Shown here: positions 24,866-35,386 of the stretch, piece after piece
How the letters are laid out: each line of letters opens with the position of its first letter
Numbering within the stretch: position 1 is the first letter of the stretch
Assembly: GCF_000815105.2 (NCBI RefSeq)
Contig: NZ_CP010310.2
Span: 4,526,001 to 4,590,000, forward strand
Direction: 5' to 3'
Source: Pandoraea pulmonicola
GTDB lineage: Bacteria > Pseudomonadota > Gammaproteobacteria > Burkholderiales > Burkholderiaceae
DNA length: 64,000 bases
Notes under the pieces: model-generated
Database searches by the model: none
Told to the model about the DNA's origin: nothing
Seen by the model: only the letters and a program-made list of their open reading frames with translations
Program-made: the position numbers and the translations under genes

Positions 24866-24902
24866 GGCGATCCCGAACGCGGCTGCGGCTTTCGGGATCG
24901 CC
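24866..24902. other. 12-bp perfect stem in the leader of the EamA gene
   Basis: GGCGATCCCGAA pairs with TTCGGGATCGCC around a 13-nt GC-rich loop. It starts 27 bp upstream of the EamA start codon. The only T-rich stretch (GTTTTGTT) is on the plus-strand side, where no gene reads in, so a leader-RNA role is more likely than termination. Confidence 0.6.
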
Positions 24903-25013
24903 GTTTTGTTGTTATGCCGGACGGCACGCGGTCCGGACGAAGATGAAACATGACATACCCGCGCATCGAGGCGCGGCGAGCCGAACACAAACCGACGAAG
25001 CGTCAATGAAGCG

Positions 25014-26702
25014 TCAACGGCGTCTGCTGCCGCCGAAGATGCTGCCGAGCACGCCGCGCACGATCTCGCGGCCCAACTGGCTGCCGACGGTGCGCGCCGT
25101 ACTCTTGACCATCGCTTCGATGGCCGTGTCCTTGCGGAGCGAGCCGCCGGCGCCGCCCAGCAAGCCGCCAAGCGAGTCCTTCACGGTATCGAGCAGACCG
25201 CCGCCCGAAGTGCCGCCCGAAGCGCCGCCGGCAGGTGCGTCCACCTGACGGGACTGCGTGCGTCCGACGAGCTTTTCGTACGCGGACTCGCGATCCACCG
25301 CATTCTCGTACACACCGGCCACCAGCGACGACGCCATGAGCGCCGCGCGCTCCTGCGGCGTGATCGGCCCGATGCGCGAGGCGGGCGGCGCGACGTACGC
25401 ACGCTCGGTCACCGCCGGGCGGCCCTTCTCGTCGAGCAGCGACACCAGCGCCTCGCCCACACCCAATTCGCCGATCACCGTCTCGATGTCGAGCGCCGGG
25501 TTGGCGCGCATGGTCTGCGCCGCCACCTTCACGGCCTTCTGGTCGCGCGGCGAGTAAGCGCGCAACGCGTGCTGCACGCGATTGCCCAGTTGGCCGAGCA
25601 CGGTGTCGGGGACATCGACCGGATTCTGCGTCACGAAATACACGCCGACGCCCTTCGAACGAATCAGCCGCACCATCTGCTCGATGCGTTCGAGCAGCGG
25701 CTTGGGCGCCTCGTTGAACAGCAGGTGCGCCTCGTCGAAGAAGAAGACGAGCTTCGGCTTTTCCGGGTCGCCCACTTCCGGCAGTCGCTCGAAAAGCTCG
25801 GCGAGCAACCACAGCAGGAAGGTCGCGTAGATGCGCGGGGCGGCGAGCAGCTTGTCGGCCGCGAGGATGTTGACCATGCCGCGCCCTTGCGCGTCGGTCT
25901 GCATGAAGTCCTCGATGTTGAGCATCGGCTCGCCGAAGAACTTGTCGGCGCCCTGCTGCTCCAGCGTGAGCAGCCCGCGCTGGATCGCGCCGATCGAGGC
26001 GGCGGAAATATTGCCGTACTGGGTGGTGAACGTCGACGCGTTGTCGCCCACATGCTGCAGCATGGCACGCAAGTCCTTGCTGTCGAGCAGCAGCAGACCG
26101 TTGTCGTCGGCGATCTTGAAGACGAGATTGAGCACGCCGCTCTGCGTCTCGTTCAGGCCCAGCAGGCGCGCGAGCAGCAGCGGACCGAGATCGGAGACCG
26201 TCGCGCGCACGGGGTGGCCCTGCTCGCCGAATACGTCCCACAGCGTCGCCGGACTGCCGTGCCAATCCGGTGTATCGAAGCCGAGGTTGGCGACACGCTC
26301 CTTGAGCTTGGGCGTCTCGGTCCCCGGCTGCGTGATGCCCGTGAGGTCGCCCTTCACGTCGGCGAGGAAGACCGGCACACCGATGTCCGAGAACGCCTGC
26401 GCCATCACCTGCAGCGTCACGGTCTTGCCGGTGCCCGTCGCGCCCGTGATCAGGCCATGGCGGTTACCCATGGCGGGCAGCAGACCGAGCACGTGCTGCG
26501 CGTTGCGGGCGATGACGAGCCGGTCGCCGGTGTCCTGCGCGGAACTCGCGCCGACAGGCAGGTGCGCCGCGGGAGCGGGGGTGGCAGCGGCGGATGACGC
26601 GGTGGCCGCCGAGGTATCGGCGGGAGAGGAGGAAGAAGCAGGAGAAGACACAGCGGAAGAAGCAACGGACGACGCTTGCGACGGCACGGACTTGCGGGGC
26701 AT
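25014..26702 (-). CDS. HerA-like/DUF853 ATPase (YjgR type)
   Basis: A 562-residue protein with a HerA/FtsK-type P-loop ATPase domain, DUF853 family. Walker A is GATGTGKT (87-94), Walker [14 protein letters not shown], followed by a sensor [10 protein letters not shown] and an arginine-finger region. The first 55 residues are a Ser/Ala-rich disordered tail. A Gly-rich linker ([14 protein letters not shown]) and a hydrophobic C-terminus ([20 protein letters not shown]) follow. The ATG at 26702 gives a basic MPRKS start. The role is unknown; relatives are hexameric translocases. It is divergent from yebC. Confidence 0.87.
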   Translation of the reverse strand: MPRKSVPSQASSVASSAVSSPASSSSPADTSAATASSAAATPAPAAHLPVGASSAQDTGDRLVIARNAQHVLGLLPAMGNRHGLITGATGTGKTVTLQVMAQAFSDIGVPVFLADVKGDLTGITQPGTETPKLKERVANLGFDTPDWHGSPATLWDVFGEQGHPVRATVSDLGPLLLARLLGLNETQSGVLNLVFKIADDNGLLLLDSKDLRAMLQHVGDNASTFTTQYGNISAASIGAIQRGLLTLEQQGADKFFGEPMLNIEDFMQTDAQGRGMVNILAADKLLAAPRIYATFLLWLLAELFERLPEVGDPEKPKLVFFFDEAHLLFNEAPKPLLERIEQMVRLIRSKGVGVYFVTQNPVDVPDTVLGQLGNRVQHALRAYSPRDQKAVKVAAQTMRANPALDIETVIGELGVGEALVSLLDEKGRPAVTERAYVAPPASRIGPITPQERAALMASSLVAGVYENAVDRESAYEKLVGRTQSRQVDAPAGGASGGTSGGGLLDTVKDSLGGLLGGAGGSLRKDTAIEAMVKSTARTVGSQLGREIVRGVLGSIFGGSRRR

Positions 26703-27010
26703 GAGCAACCTCGGCGACAGACGCCGGCTTGACGCGTGACACGGCGCAGCAAACACCCGTGGCACGGTGCGGCGGCATGATAAAATTGCCTTCGATTATA
26801 GCGGCACGTTGCCGCTTGGACCGTCCCGGCCCGGTTTGCACACGGTGCACCTCGGGCGCACGGGGCGATTGGGCAATTGAAGGGCAACTGGTTTTCGGGC
26901 GCCCGCGACCCCGGTGGTGGCGGGCGCTCCCGTTTCAACGGCTGGCCGCGTCGAATCCTGGCGGCCGCAGCGCATACTTTGCCGCACAGCGCGGCACGAC
27001 GGAGAAATTC
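26703..27010 (+). promoter_or_regulatory. Spacer between the HerA-like gene and yebC
   Basis: A 308-bp gap. The stretch near 26777-26802 (TGATAAAATTGCC..ATTATAG) is AT-rich in a GC-rich setting and is the likely promoter area for yebC. A plus-strand frame extends yebC upstream through the gap but has no ribosome site and no family match, so I treat it as non-coding. Confidence 0.5.
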
Positions 27011-27736
27011 ATGGCGGGTCATAGCAAATGGGCCAACATCAAACACAAGAAAGCGGCAGCCGATGCCAAGCGCGGTAAGGTCTGGACACGCCTGATCAAG
27101 GAAATCACCGTGGCGGCGCGCCTCGGCGGCGGCGACGCCGACAGCAATCCGCGCCTGCGTCTGGCCGTGGAAAAGGCAGCCGACGCGAACATGCCCAAGG
27201 ACAACGTCAAGCGCGCCATCGATCGCGGCATCGGCGGTCTGGACGGCGCCAACTACGAAGAAATCCGCTACGAAGGCTATGGCCTGAACGGGGCGGCGGT
27301 GATCGTCGACACGATGACCGACAACCGCACCCGCACGGTCGCGGAAGTGCGTCACGCCTTCTCGAAGTTCGGCGGCAACATGGGCACCGACGGTTCGGTG
27401 TCGTTTCTCTTCACGCACTGCGGCCAGTTCCTGTTCTCGCCGGAAACGCCGGAAGACAAGCTGATGGAAGTCGCGCTCGATGCGGGCGCGGACGATGTCA
27501 TCACCAACGACGACGGCAGCTTCGAAGTCATCTGCCCGCCCAACGACTTCCAGGCCGTGAAGGCCAAGCTCGAAGCGGCGGGTCTGAAGGCCGAAGTCGC
27601 CGAAGTCACGATGAAGCCGCAAACCGAAGTGGTCTTCACCGGCGAGGACGCCGTGAAGATGCAGAAGCTGCTCGACGCGCTCGAAAACCTCGACGACGTG
27701 CAGGAAGTATTCACCAACGCCGTCATCGAGGAATAA
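27011..27736 (+). CDS. yebC: YebC/PmpR/TACO1-family protein
   Basis: A 241-residue protein that begins with the invariant [20 protein letters not shown]. Family members act as transcription regulators and as factors that help ribosomes through proline-rich stretches. The three-domain fold is complete, with [10 protein letters not shown] in the middle and the [13 protein letters not shown] end. GGAG precedes the ATG. The purD start is one base after its stop, so the two are cotranscribed. Confidence 0.95.
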   Translation: MAGHSKWANIKHKKAAADAKRGKVWTRLIKEITVAARLGGGDADSNPRLRLAVEKAADANMPKDNVKRAIDRGIGGLDGANYEEIRYEGYGLNGAAVIVDTMTDNRTRTVAEVRHAFSKFGGNMGTDGSVSFLFTHCGQFLFSPETPEDKLMEVALDAGADDVITNDDGSFEVICPPNDFQAVKAKLEAAGLKAEVAEVTMKPQTEVVFTGEDAVKMQKLLDALENLDDVQEVFTNAVIEE

Positions 27737-27737
27737 G

Positions 27738-29015
27738 ATGAAAATCATGGTTGTCGGCTCGGGCGGCCGCGAACACGCGCTGGCGTGGAAGCTTGCCCAA
27801 TCGCCGCGCATTCAAATCGTCTACGTTGCCCCCGGTAACGGCGGCACGGCGCTCGACGAGCGCCTGCGCAACGTGCCGATCAGCGACCCGAACGTGCTCG
27901 CCGAATTCGCCGCGCGCGAAGGCATCGCCCTCACGGTGGTCGGCCCGGAAGCGCCGCTCGCCGCCGGTATCGTCAACATCTTCCGCGCGCGCGGCCTGAA
28001 GGTCTTCGGACCGACCAGGGAAGCGGCGCAGCTCGAATCGTCGAAGGATTTTGCCAAGGCGTTCATGAAGCGCCACGGCATTCCGACCGCCGAGTACGAA
28101 ACGTTTTCCGACGCCGCCAAGGCCCACGCCTACATCGACGCCAAGGGCGCGCCGATCGTCATCAAGGCCGACGGCCTGGCTGCCGGCAAGGGTGTCGTGG
28201 TGGCGATGTCGCTCGAAGAAGCCCACAACGCCGTGGACGCCATGCTGGCCGACAACAAGCTCGGCGACGCCGGCGCCCGCGTGGTCATCGAGGAATTCCT
28301 CGAGGGCGAGGAAGCCAGCTTCATCGTGATGGTCGACGGCAAGAACGTGCTGCCGCTGGCCACGTCGCAGGATCACAAGCGTCTGCTCGACAACGATCAG
28401 GGCCCGAACACGGGCGGCATGGGCGCCTACTCGCCCGCGCCGATCGTGACCCCGCAGATCCACGCGCGCGTGATGCGCGAGATCATCCTGCCGACCGTGC
28501 GCGGCATGGAGACGGACGGCATTCGCTACACCGGTTTCCTGTACGCCGGCCTGATGATCGACGCGCAAGGCAACATCAAGACGCTCGAATTCAACTGCCG
28601 CATGGGCGACCCCGAAACGCAGCCGATCATGGCGCGTCTGAAGGGCGACTTCTCGGTGGTGGTCGAGCACGCGATCGCCGGCACGCTCGACAAGATCGAA
28701 CTCGACTGGGACCGCCGTTACGCGCTGGGCGTGGTGCTCGCCGCGCACGGCTATCCGGACAATCCGCGCAAGGGCGATCGCATTTCTGAGATCCCGGCGG
28801 AGACGTCCGACTGCGTAACGTTCCATGCCGGCACGAAGCTCGAGAACGACGTGCTGTCGGTCACCGGCGGACGCGTGCTGTGCGTCGTCGGCCTGTCCGA
28901 CACCGTGCGCGGTGCGCAGAGCGTGGCGTATCAGACCGTCAATCAGATCAATTTCGACGGCATGCAGTATCGCCACGACATCGGCAACCGCGCCCTCACG
29001 CGCAAGCCCGAGTAA
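27738..29015 (+). CDS. purD: Phosphoribosylamine-glycine ligase
   Basis: A 425-residue ATP-grasp enzyme that makes glycinamide ribonucleotide in purine synthesis. It starts [22 protein letters not shown], has the [16 protein letters not shown]-grasp loop, the [10 protein letters not shown] strand, [12 protein letters not shown] and the metal-binding [12 protein letters not shown]. The ribosome site (GAGGAATAAG) lies inside the end of yebC. The end is followed by a GC-rich hairpin. Confidence 0.96.
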   Translation: MKIMVVGSGGREHALAWKLAQSPRIQIVYVAPGNGGTALDERLRNVPISDPNVLAEFAAREGIALTVVGPEAPLAAGIVNIFRARGLKVFGPTREAAQLESSKDFAKAFMKRHGIPTAEYETFSDAAKAHAYIDAKGAPIVIKADGLAAGKGVVVAMSLEEAHNAVDAMLADNKLGDAGARVVIEEFLEGEEASFIVMVDGKNVLPLATSQDHKRLLDNDQGPNTGGMGAYSPAPIVTPQIHARVMREIILPTVRGMETDGIRYTGFLYAGLMIDAQGNIKTLEFNCRMGDPETQPIMARLKGDFSVVVEHAIAGTLDKIELDWDRRYALGVVLAAHGYPDNPRKGDRISEIPAETSDCVTFHAGTKLENDVLSVTGGRVLCVVGLSDTVRGAQSVAYQTVNQINFDGMQYRHDIGNRALTRKPE

Positions 29016-29329
29016 GTCACCGTCCGGCGCCGCGGCGGCCCAGCGCCGACGCCATGCACCGGTCCGCCACGGCCCGGGGATTCCACATCCCCGGGCCGTT
29101 GTCGTTTGGGCGCGTGTGGCCCTTCCCCGCTACGTGGCGCCGCTCCAGCCGGCGCGCTGCCCAACGGCGCCTGCGCCCTGACGTCCGACGCCCGACCCAC
29201 GCTCGATGCCGGCACTTGATACAAATCATGCCGACGGCTCACGACGCCCGCCGTTTGTCACCCGCCCTGCCCCGAACACGTGGCTGCCGGTACAATCGCG
29301 GTAATGACCACGCATGGGGACGTTACAGA
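29016..29329 (+). promoter_or_regulatory. Spacer between purD and hemF
   Basis: A 314-bp gap. It begins with the purD hairpin at 29069-29099. Near its end GGTACAATCGCGG (TACAAT at 29291-29296) is a plausible -10 for hemF, with no good -35. I see no coding sequence in it. Confidence 0.5.
29069..29099 (+). terminator. Hairpin terminator of purD
   Basis: ACGGCCCGGGGA pairs with TCCCCGGGCCGT (12 bp) around a 7-nt loop, followed by a poor T stretch (TGTCGTTT). Confidence 0.7.
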
Positions 29330-30265
29330 ATGACAGTGCAAGACGCTGCACCGGCGCCGGATACGGCGGCCGTACGTACTTATCTTCTCGGGCTTCAGGA
29401 CCGCATCGTCGAGACGCTCGAACGTCTGGACGGCAAACGCTTCTTCGCCGACGACTGGCAACGCCCGGCCGACAGCCCCCTGCGTGGCGACGGTCGCACC
29501 CGCGTTCTCGACGACGGCGACTTCTTCGAGCGCGGCGGCGTGAACTTCTCCCACGTGCTCGGCGACAAGCTGCCGGGCTCGGCGAGTGCATCGCGCCCCG
29601 AACTGGCCGGACGCGGCTTCGAGGCGCTCGGCGTCTCGCTCGTGATGCATCCGCGCAATCCTTACTGTCCCACGGTGCACTTCAATGTGCGCATCCTGAT
29701 CGCCACCGCGCCCGGCGAAGCGCCGGCGTTCTGGTTCGGCGGCGGCATGGACCTCACGCCCTACTACGCGTTCGAAGAGGACTGCCGGCACTTTCACCAG
29801 ACCTGCAAGAACGCGCTCGATCCGTTCGGCGCCGAGTGGTATCCGCGCTTCAAGACGTGGTGCGACGAGTATTTCTACCTGAAACATCGTCAGGAACCGC
29901 GCGGCATCGGCGGCATCTTCTTCGACGACTTCTCGGGCGGTGGCTTCGACACGGGCTTCGCCGTCATGCAAAGCGTGGGCGACGCCTTCCTCGATGCCTA
30001 CGTGCCGATCGTCGAGCGCCGCCGCGGCATGCCGTACGGCGAGCACGAGCGCGATTTTCAGGCGCACCGGCGCGGCCGCTACGTCGAATTCAACCTGGTC
30101 TGGGACCGAGGTACGCACTTCGGCCTGCAGTCGGGCGGACGCACCGAGTCGATTCTGATGTCGATGCCGCCGATCGTGAAGTGGCACTACGACTGGAAGC
30201 CGGCGCCGGGCACGCCCGAGGCGAAGCTGTACACGGACTTCCTCGTGCGCCGCGAGTGGGTGTAA
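29330..30265 (+). CDS. hemF: Aerobic coproporphyrinogen III oxidase
   Basis: A 311-residue oxygen-dependent enzyme of haem synthesis that turns coproporphyrinogen III into protoporphyrinogen IX. Signature stretches include [48 protein letters not shown], and [18 protein letters not shown] with the family histidines and aspartates. The frame is open far upstream but ATG 29330 gives the normal length. It is 13 bp upstream of nadD and likely cotranscribed with it, rsfS and rlmH. Confidence 0.96.
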   Translation: MTVQDAAPAPDTAAVRTYLLGLQDRIVETLERLDGKRFFADDWQRPADSPLRGDGRTRVLDDGDFFERGGVNFSHVLGDKLPGSASASRPELAGRGFEALGVSLVMHPRNPYCPTVHFNVRILIATAPGEAPAFWFGGGMDLTPYYAFEEDCRHFHQTCKNALDPFGAEWYPRFKTWCDEYFYLKHRQEPRGIGGIFFDDFSGGGFDTGFAVMQSVGDAFLDAYVPIVERRRGMPYGEHERDFQAHRRGRYVEFNLVWDRGTHFGLQSGGRTESILMSMPPIVKWHYDWKPAPGTPEAKLYTDFLVRREWV

Positions 30266-30278
30266 AGGCTGGCAGCGC

Positions 30279-30998
30279 ATGACCGTCTTCTCCACTGCCG
30301 CGAACGCGGCACCGGGCGCCAAACGGCGGCGCATCGGTGTGCTGGGCGGCACGTTCGACCCGATCCACACCGGTCATCTCGCCCTTGGCGCCCTGTTCGC
30401 CCACACCCTGGCGCTCGATGAACTGGTGCTCATGCCCGCCGGCCAGCAACCTCAGAAACAGGGCAGCACCACCGCCGAGCACCGTCTGGCCATGACGCGG
30501 CTGGCCGCCGAAGGGCTGGCGGCCGATCTGGCGCGCACGCACCCGGCCACGCAACTGATCGTCAGCACGCGCGAAATCGAGCGTGCGGGGCCGAGCTACA
30601 CCGTCGACACGCTACGTGAGCTGCGCGGCGATATCGGCCCCGAGGCGTCGCTCTCGCTGCTGATCGGCTCGGACCAGTTGGTGCGGCTCGATACGTGGCA
30701 CGCCTGGCGCGAATTATTCGATTACGCGCACGTCTGCGCGGCGGCGCGCCCCGGTTTCAGCCGCGAGGCGGCGTCCCCGACACTGCGCCAGGTCTTCGCC
30801 GAGCGGGAGAAGTCCGCGCTCGGGGTACAATCCACGCCATGCGGCGGCATCCTGATCGACGACTCCCTGGCCGTCGACATCTCCGCCACCGAGTTGCGCG
30901 CCACGCTGGCGCACGCGCGAGACGCGGCCACGCCCCCGGCGAACCTGCCCGAATCCGTGTGGCAGTACATCCGCGCGCAGCACCTGTATCGCGCCTGA
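30279..30998 (+). CDS. nadD: Nicotinate-nucleotide adenylyltransferase
   Basis: A 239-residue enzyme joining nicotinate mononucleotide and ATP to make NaAD in NAD synthesis. The nucleotidyltransferase signature GGTFDPIHTGHL (23-34) follows a 15-residue polar extension, and SISATELR near residue 203 is the second motif. Between them LLIGSDQLVRLDTW binds the nicotinate side. The gene is second in the hemF-nadD-rsfS-rlmH run. Confidence 0.95.
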   Translation: MTVFSTAANAAPGAKRRRIGVLGGTFDPIHTGHLALGALFAHTLALDELVLMPAGQQPQKQGSTTAEHRLAMTRLAAEGLAADLARTHPATQLIVSTREIERAGPSYTVDTLRELRGDIGPEASLSLLIGSDQLVRLDTWHAWRELFDYAHVCAAARPGFSREAASPTLRQVFAEREKSALGVQSTPCGGILIDDSLAVDISATELRATLAHARDAATPPANLPESVWQYIRAQHLYRA

Positions 30999-31059
30999 CG
31001 CGCCCGCGGCCCCACGCGGGCCCCGACACGCGCACCCCGTTTCACCCAAAAAACGCACT

Positions 31060-31509
31060 ATGGATATTCGCAAACTGCAGCGCCTCATCGTCGACGCCCT
31101 CGAAGACGTCAAGGCTCAGGACATCAAGGTTTTCAACACCTCGCATCTCACCGCACTGTTCGACCGCGTGGTCATCGCGAGCGGCACCTCCAACCGCCAG
31201 ACCAAGGCACTCGCCGCGAGCGTGCGGGACAAGGTCAAGGCCGGCGGCGGCGACATCGTCAGCATGGAAGGCGAAGATGTGGGCGAATGGGTACTGGTCG
31301 ACACGGGCGATGCCATCGTGCACATCATGCAGCCGGCGCTGCGCCAGTACTACAACCTGGAAGAAATCTGGGGCGAGAAGCCCGTGCGCCTGAAGGCGGC
31401 GGGCACGAAGGCCGGCGCCAAGGCAAGCGCGCAAGCGGACGAGGAGGACGAGGAGGACGAAGACGCCGCCGCCGAAGCGCCCGCCCCCGCCCGCCGCAAG
31501 GCCAAGTAA
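31060..31509 (+). CDS. rsfS: Ribosomal silencing factor
   Basis: A 149-residue RsfS/Iojap protein, which binds ribosomal protein uL14 and stops subunit joining in starvation. The domain covers residues 1-115 (VIASGTSNRQTKALAASV, GEWVLVDTGDAIVHIMQP, YYNLEEIWG). The last 35 residues are an added acidic/Ala/Pro tail (EEDEEDEDAAAEAPAPARRK) not seen in the short E. coli form. It lies 61 bp after nadD and 18 bp before rlmH, the conserved order. Confidence 0.94.
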   Translation: MDIRKLQRLIVDALEDVKAQDIKVFNTSHLTALFDRVVIASGTSNRQTKALAASVRDKVKAGGGDIVSMEGEDVGEWVLVDTGDAIVHIMQPALRQYYNLEEIWGEKPVRLKAAGTKAGAKASAQADEEDEEDEDAAAEAPAPARRKAK

Positions 31510-31527
31510 GCCGCGACGCCTCGCGCC

Positions 31528-31998
31528 ATGCGTCTGTTCATCCTCGCCGTCGGGCACAAGATGCCCGGCTGGATCGAGACGGCCTTCGCCGAGTACGCCA
31601 AGCGCATGCCGCCCGAGCTGCGCATCGAACTCAAGGAAATCAAGCCGGAGCAACGCTCCAACTCCCGCACGGCCGAGACGGTCATGGCCGCCGAGGCACA
31701 GCGCATCGAAGCGGCCCTGCCGCGCGGCTGCCGCCTCGTCTGCCTGGACGAGCGCGGGCAGGATCTCACCACCATGCGTCTGGCCCAGTCGCTCACGACG
31801 TGGCAGCAGGACGGCCGCGACGTCGCGTTCGTGATCGGTGGCGCCGACGGATTAGACCCCGCCCTCAAATCGCGCGCCGACACCCTTATCCGCCTGTCCA
31901 GCCTCACCCTGCCGCACGGCATGGTGCGCGTGCTGCTCGCCGAGCAGCTCTATCGCGCATGGAGCATCAACGCCAACCACCCCTATCACCGGGTGTGA
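31528..31998 (+). CDS. rlmH: 23S rRNA pseudouridine-1915 N3-methyltransferase
   Basis: A 156-residue SPOUT methyltransferase that modifies pseudouridine 1915 in helix 69 of 23S rRNA, acting on the 70S ribosome as a dimer. The trefoil-knot SAM site is visible: [16 protein letters not shown] and [25 protein letters not shown], ending NHPYHR. Length equals that of E. coli RlmH. It is last in the hemF-to-rlmH run. In related genomes maf follows directly; here ugpBAECQ intervenes. Confidence 0.96.
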   Translation: MRLFILAVGHKMPGWIETAFAEYAKRMPPELRIELKEIKPEQRSNSRTAETVMAAEAQRIEAALPRGCRLVCLDERGQDLTTMRLAQSLTTWQQDGRDVAFVIGGADGLDPALKSRADTLIRLSSLTLPHGMVRVLLAEQLYRAWSINANHPYHRV

Positions 31999-32180
31999 GG
32001 CGGCATGCCCGGCCAGCCGCGCGGCCGGGTGTCTCCGCCGCTGTCAATCCCCGCAAGACGCCGTCATACAACACGCGTTGTGCGCCGCCAGTGGAAAAAA
32101 CATGTCGACGTGTTAGTCTACGCGCGCTATAGCGTTCGCACCGCGAACAACAGACTTCTCGTGAACCATCGGAGATTGGC

Positions 32181-33512
32181 ATGAAGCAACCTTCCCTGCG
32201 TAAATTCGCCCTGGCCGGCGCTGCGGCGGCAATGGCGCTCGGCATGAGCACCTCGGCCCTGGCCGCCACCGAGATCCAGTTCTGGCACTCGATGGAATCG
32301 GCCCTCGGCGAGCGCGTGAACCAGATCGCCAACGACTTCAACGCATCGCAAAGCGACTACAAGATCGTGCCCATCTACAAGGGCAATTACGAACAGGGTC
32401 TGGCGGCCGGCATCGCGGCCTTCCGCGCCGGCAACGCCCCGGCGATCCTGCAGGTATACGAAGTGGGCACCGCCACGATGATGCAGGCCAAGAAGGCCGT
32501 GAAGCCGGTGTGGGAAGTGATGAAGGACGCCGGCGAGCCGTTCGACGAGAAGGCGTTCGTGCCGACCGTGGCGAGCTACTACGCCGACAGCAAGACGAAC
32601 CACCTCGTCTCGATGCCGTTCAACAGCTCGACGCCGGTGCTGTACTACAACAAGGACGCCTTCAAGAAGGCCGGCCTCGACCCGAACACCCCGCCCAAGA
32701 CCTGGGCCGACGTAAAGGCCGACGCCCAGAAACTCAAGGCCGCCGGTCTGGCATGCGGCTTCACCATGGGCTGGCAGAGCTGGACGCAGCTCGAGAACTA
32801 CAGCGCGTGGCACGCCCTGCCGTTCGCGACCCGGAACAACGGCTTCGACGGCCTCGACGCCAAGCTCGAATTCAACGGCCCGCAGCAGGTCAAGCACATC
32901 CAGTTCCTGGCCGACATGGCCAAGGAAGGCACGTTCACGTACGTGGGCCGCAAGGATGAAGTGACCTCGAAGTTCTACAGCGGCGATTGCGGTATCGCCA
33001 TGACGACCTCGGGCGCGCTCGCCAACATCGCCAAGTACGCCAAGTTCAGCTACGGCGTGGGCATGATGCCGTACGACGCCGACGTGAAGGGCGCGCCGCA
33101 AAACGCCATCATCGGCGGCGCCAGCCTGTGGGTGCTCGGCGGCAAGTCGCCGGCCGAGTACAAGGGCGTGGCCAAGTTCCTGAACTACCTCGCCTCGCCG
33201 GCCGTGGCGGCCAAGTGGCACCAGGACACGGGCTATCTGCCGGTGACGAAGGCCGCCTACGAGCTGACCGAGAAGCAGGGCTTCTACGCGAAGCACCCGG
33301 GCGCCGACATGGCCATCAAGCAGATGCTCAACAAGCCGCCCCTGCCGTTCACGCGCGGCCTGCGCCTGGGCAACATGCCGCAGATCCGTACGGTGATCGA
33401 CGAGGAACTCGAAGGCGTGTGGAGCGGCAAGCAGGCGCCGAAGGCCGCACTCGACAAGGCGGTCTCGCGTGGCGACGACCTGCTGCGCCGCTTCGAGAAG
33501 TCGGGGAGCTAA
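32181..33512 (+). CDS. ugpB: Glycerol-3-phosphate ABC transporter, binding protein
   Basis: A 443-residue periplasmic protein that captures sn-glycerol-3-phosphate and glycerophosphodiesters for the UgpAEC importer. It has a Sec signal ([21 protein letters not shown].., cut after SALA near residue 28) and starts [18 protein letters not shown], as in E. coli UgpB (about 438 residues). The GGAG site is 7-8 bp before the ATG. It opens the ugp operon; a GC-rich hairpin with a T run separates it from ugpA. A clear PhoB box is not seen upstream. Confidence 0.94.
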   Translation: MKQPSLRKFALAGAAAAMALGMSTSALAATEIQFWHSMESALGERVNQIANDFNASQSDYKIVPIYKGNYEQGLAAGIAAFRAGNAPAILQVYEVGTATMMQAKKAVKPVWEVMKDAGEPFDEKAFVPTVASYYADSKTNHLVSMPFNSSTPVLYYNKDAFKKAGLDPNTPPKTWADVKADAQKLKAAGLACGFTMGWQSWTQLENYSAWHALPFATRNNGFDGLDAKLEFNGPQQVKHIQFLADMAKEGTFTYVGRKDEVTSKFYSGDCGIAMTTSGALANIAKYAKFSYGVGMMPYDADVKGAPQNAIIGGASLWVLGGKSPAEYKGVAKFLNYLASPAVAAKWHQDTGYLPVTKAAYELTEKQGFYAKHPGADMAIKQMLNKPPLPFTRGLRLGNMPQIRTVIDEELEGVWSGKQAPKAALDKAVSRGDDLLRRFEKSGS

Positions 33513-33594
33513 ACCGCTCCCGCCACCCGTGGTGCGCCAGATGCAGGCTTTTCCTGCCTTCGGCGCGCCCATGGCGACGCTACAATGACGCCAC

Positions 33595-33627
33595 CCGGCC
33601 CGCCCTCCGCGCGGGCCGGTTTCGCTT
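33595..33627 (+). terminator. Intra-operon terminator/attenuator between ugpB and ugpA
   Basis: CCGGCCCGC pairs with GCGGGCCGG around a 7-nt loop. It is followed after TTTCGC by a seven-T run (33625-33632). It ends 15-20 bp before the ugpA start. Confidence 0.75.
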
Positions 33628-33645
33628 TTTTTCCGGCAACACGTT

Positions 33646-34542
33646 ATGGCGCATAACACCAGAGAACGCCCTCGCTTCGGAACCGGCTGGCTGCCCTACG
33701 CTCTCGTAGCGCCGCAGCTCTTCATCACGGTCGTGTTCTTCCTTTGGCCCGCGGGCGAGGCCCTGTGGCAGTCGACCTCGGCTCAGGACGCCTTCGGGCT
33801 GTCGAGCCAGTTCGTCGGCATCGACAATTTCACCGCGCTGTTGAGCGACGCGCTCTATCTCGCGTCGTTTCGCACCACGATGATCTTCAGCGGCCTGGTC
33901 ACGGTCTGCGGGCTGGTCATTTCGCTGCTGCTCGCCGCGATGGCCGACCGGGTGACGCGCGGCAAGCGCACCTACCAGACGCTGCTCATCTGGCCGTACG
34001 CCGTCGCACCGGCCATTGCCGCCGTGCTGTGGGCCTTCCTGTTCAACCCGAGCATCGGCCTCGTCACCTATGGCCTCGCGAAGCTCGGCATCGAGTGGAA
34101 TCACGCGCTGAACGGCGGACAGGCCATGTTCCTCGTCGTGCTCGCCTCGATCTGGAAGCAGATCAGCTACAACTTCCTGTTCTTCTACGCCGGCCTGCAG
34201 GCCATTCCACGCTCGCTCGTGGAAGCGGCGGCGATCGACGGCGCGGGACCGGTGCGCCGCTTCTTCGGGCTGGTGCTCCCGCTGATCTCGCCGACGACGT
34301 TCTTCCTGCTCGTGGTCAACCTCGTGTACTCGTTCTTCGACACTTTCCCGGTGATCGATGCGGCCACCGGCGGCGGCCCGGGTCAGTCGACCATGACGCT
34401 GATCTACAAGATCTACTCGGAAGGCTTCAAGGGGCTCGACCTCGGCAGCTCGGCGGCGCAATCGGTGGTGCTGATGGCGATCGTCATCGTGCTCACGGTC
34501 GTGCAGTTCCGCTTCATCGAACGCAAGGTGCAATACGCATGA
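33646..34542 (+). CDS. ugpA: Glycerol-3-phosphate ABC transporter, permease A
   Basis: A 298-residue inner-membrane subunit of the Ugp importer, with six helices and the EAA loop [24 protein letters not shown] that contacts the ATPase. The N-terminus places a short polar stretch before helix 1 ([20 protein letters not shown]). It overlaps ugpE by 4 bp (ATGA). Its ribosome site is weak, following the T run of the terminator-like hairpin. Confidence 0.94.
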   Translation: MAHNTRERPRFGTGWLPYALVAPQLFITVVFFLWPAGEALWQSTSAQDAFGLSSQFVGIDNFTALLSDALYLASFRTTMIFSGLVTVCGLVISLLLAAMADRVTRGKRTYQTLLIWPYAVAPAIAAVLWAFLFNPSIGLVTYGLAKLGIEWNHALNGGQAMFLVVLASIWKQISYNFLFFYAGLQAIPRSLVEAAAIDGAGPVRRFFGLVLPLISPTTFFLLVVNLVYSFFDTFPVIDAATGGGPGQSTMTLIYKIYSEGFKGLDLGSSAAQSVVLMAIVIVLTVVQFRFIERKVQYA

Positions 34543-35384
34543 TCGAGAATCGTCGCGGCCTGGATATCTTCTGCCACGTCATGCTGGTGAGCGGCGTGCT
34601 GCTGGTGGTCTTTCCGCTCTATGTGGCGTTCGTCGCCGCCACCATGAACGAGCGCGAAATCTTCAACGTGCCCCTGTCGCTGGTGCCGAGCACGCACCTG
34701 TTCCAGAACCTCTCCACCGTCTGGAACCAGGGCACGGGCGATTCGGCCATGCCGTTCGGCCTGATGCTCGGCAACAGCCTGCTCATGGCGCTGGTCATCA
34801 CGATCGGCAAGATCTCGGTGTCGATCCTGTCGGCGTTCGCCATCGTGTATTTCCGCTTCCCGTTGCGCAACCTGTTCTTCTGGCTGATCTTCGTCACGCT
34901 GATGCTGCCGGTCGAAGTGCGGATCTTCCCGACGGTGCAGGTCATCTCGAGCCTCGGGCTGATCAACAGCTACGTGGGCCTGACCGTGCCGCTCATCGCT
35001 TCGGCCACGGCCACGTTCCTGTTCCGGCAGTTCTTCATGACGCTGCCCGACGAGCTCGTGGAAGCCGCGCGCATCGACGGCGCCGGCCCGATGCGCTTCT
35101 TCTTCGATGTGCTGCTGCCGCTGTCGAAGACCAACATCGCGGCGCTGTTCGTCATCACCTTCATCTACGGTTGGAATCAGTACCTGTGGCCGATTCTGGT
35201 GACCAACGCGCCATCGATGACGACGGCCGTCGTGGGCATCAAGAGCATGATCGGCAGTGGCGACACCGCCACGCAATGGCAGCTCGTCATGAGCGCCACG
35301 CTGCTCGCCATGCTGCCGCCGCTCGCGGTGGTTCTGCTCATGCAGCGCTGGTTCGTGCGTGGTCTGGTCGATTCGGAAAAGTAA
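34539..35384 (+). CDS. ugpE: Glycerol-3-phosphate ABC transporter, permease E
   Basis: A 281-residue six-helix permease, the same length as E. coli UgpE, pairing with UgpA to form the channel. It has the EAA motif ([23 protein letters not shown]) and ends with [12 protein letters not shown]. The start ATG overlaps the ugpA stop (ATGA), so both subunits are made in equal amounts. The next gene begins 2 bp after its stop. Confidence 0.95.
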   Translation: MIENRRGLDIFCHVMLVSGVLLVVFPLYVAFVAATMNEREIFNVPLSLVPSTHLFQNLSTVWNQGTGDSAMPFGLMLGNSLLMALVITIGKISVSILSAFAIVYFRFPLRNLFFWLIFVTLMLPVEVRIFPTVQVISSLGLINSYVGLTVPLIASATATFLFRQFFMTLPDELVEAARIDGAGPMRFFFDVLLPLSKTNIAALFVITFIYGWNQYLWPILVTNAPSMTTAVVGIKSMIGSGDTATQWQLVMSATLLAMLPPLAVVLLMQRWFVRGLVDSEK

Positions 35385-35386
35385 TC

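Noticed and set aside
26729..27010. Upstream extension of yebC by 94 codons.
   Set aside because: The frame is open but no homology or ribosome site supports it. The invariant family N-terminus begins at 27011.
31999..32180. A PhoB box upstream of ugpB (CTGTCA..CCGTCA).
   Set aside because: The two half-sites are 20 bp apart rather than multiples of 11 bp and one is mismatched. This is not enough to call a Pho box.
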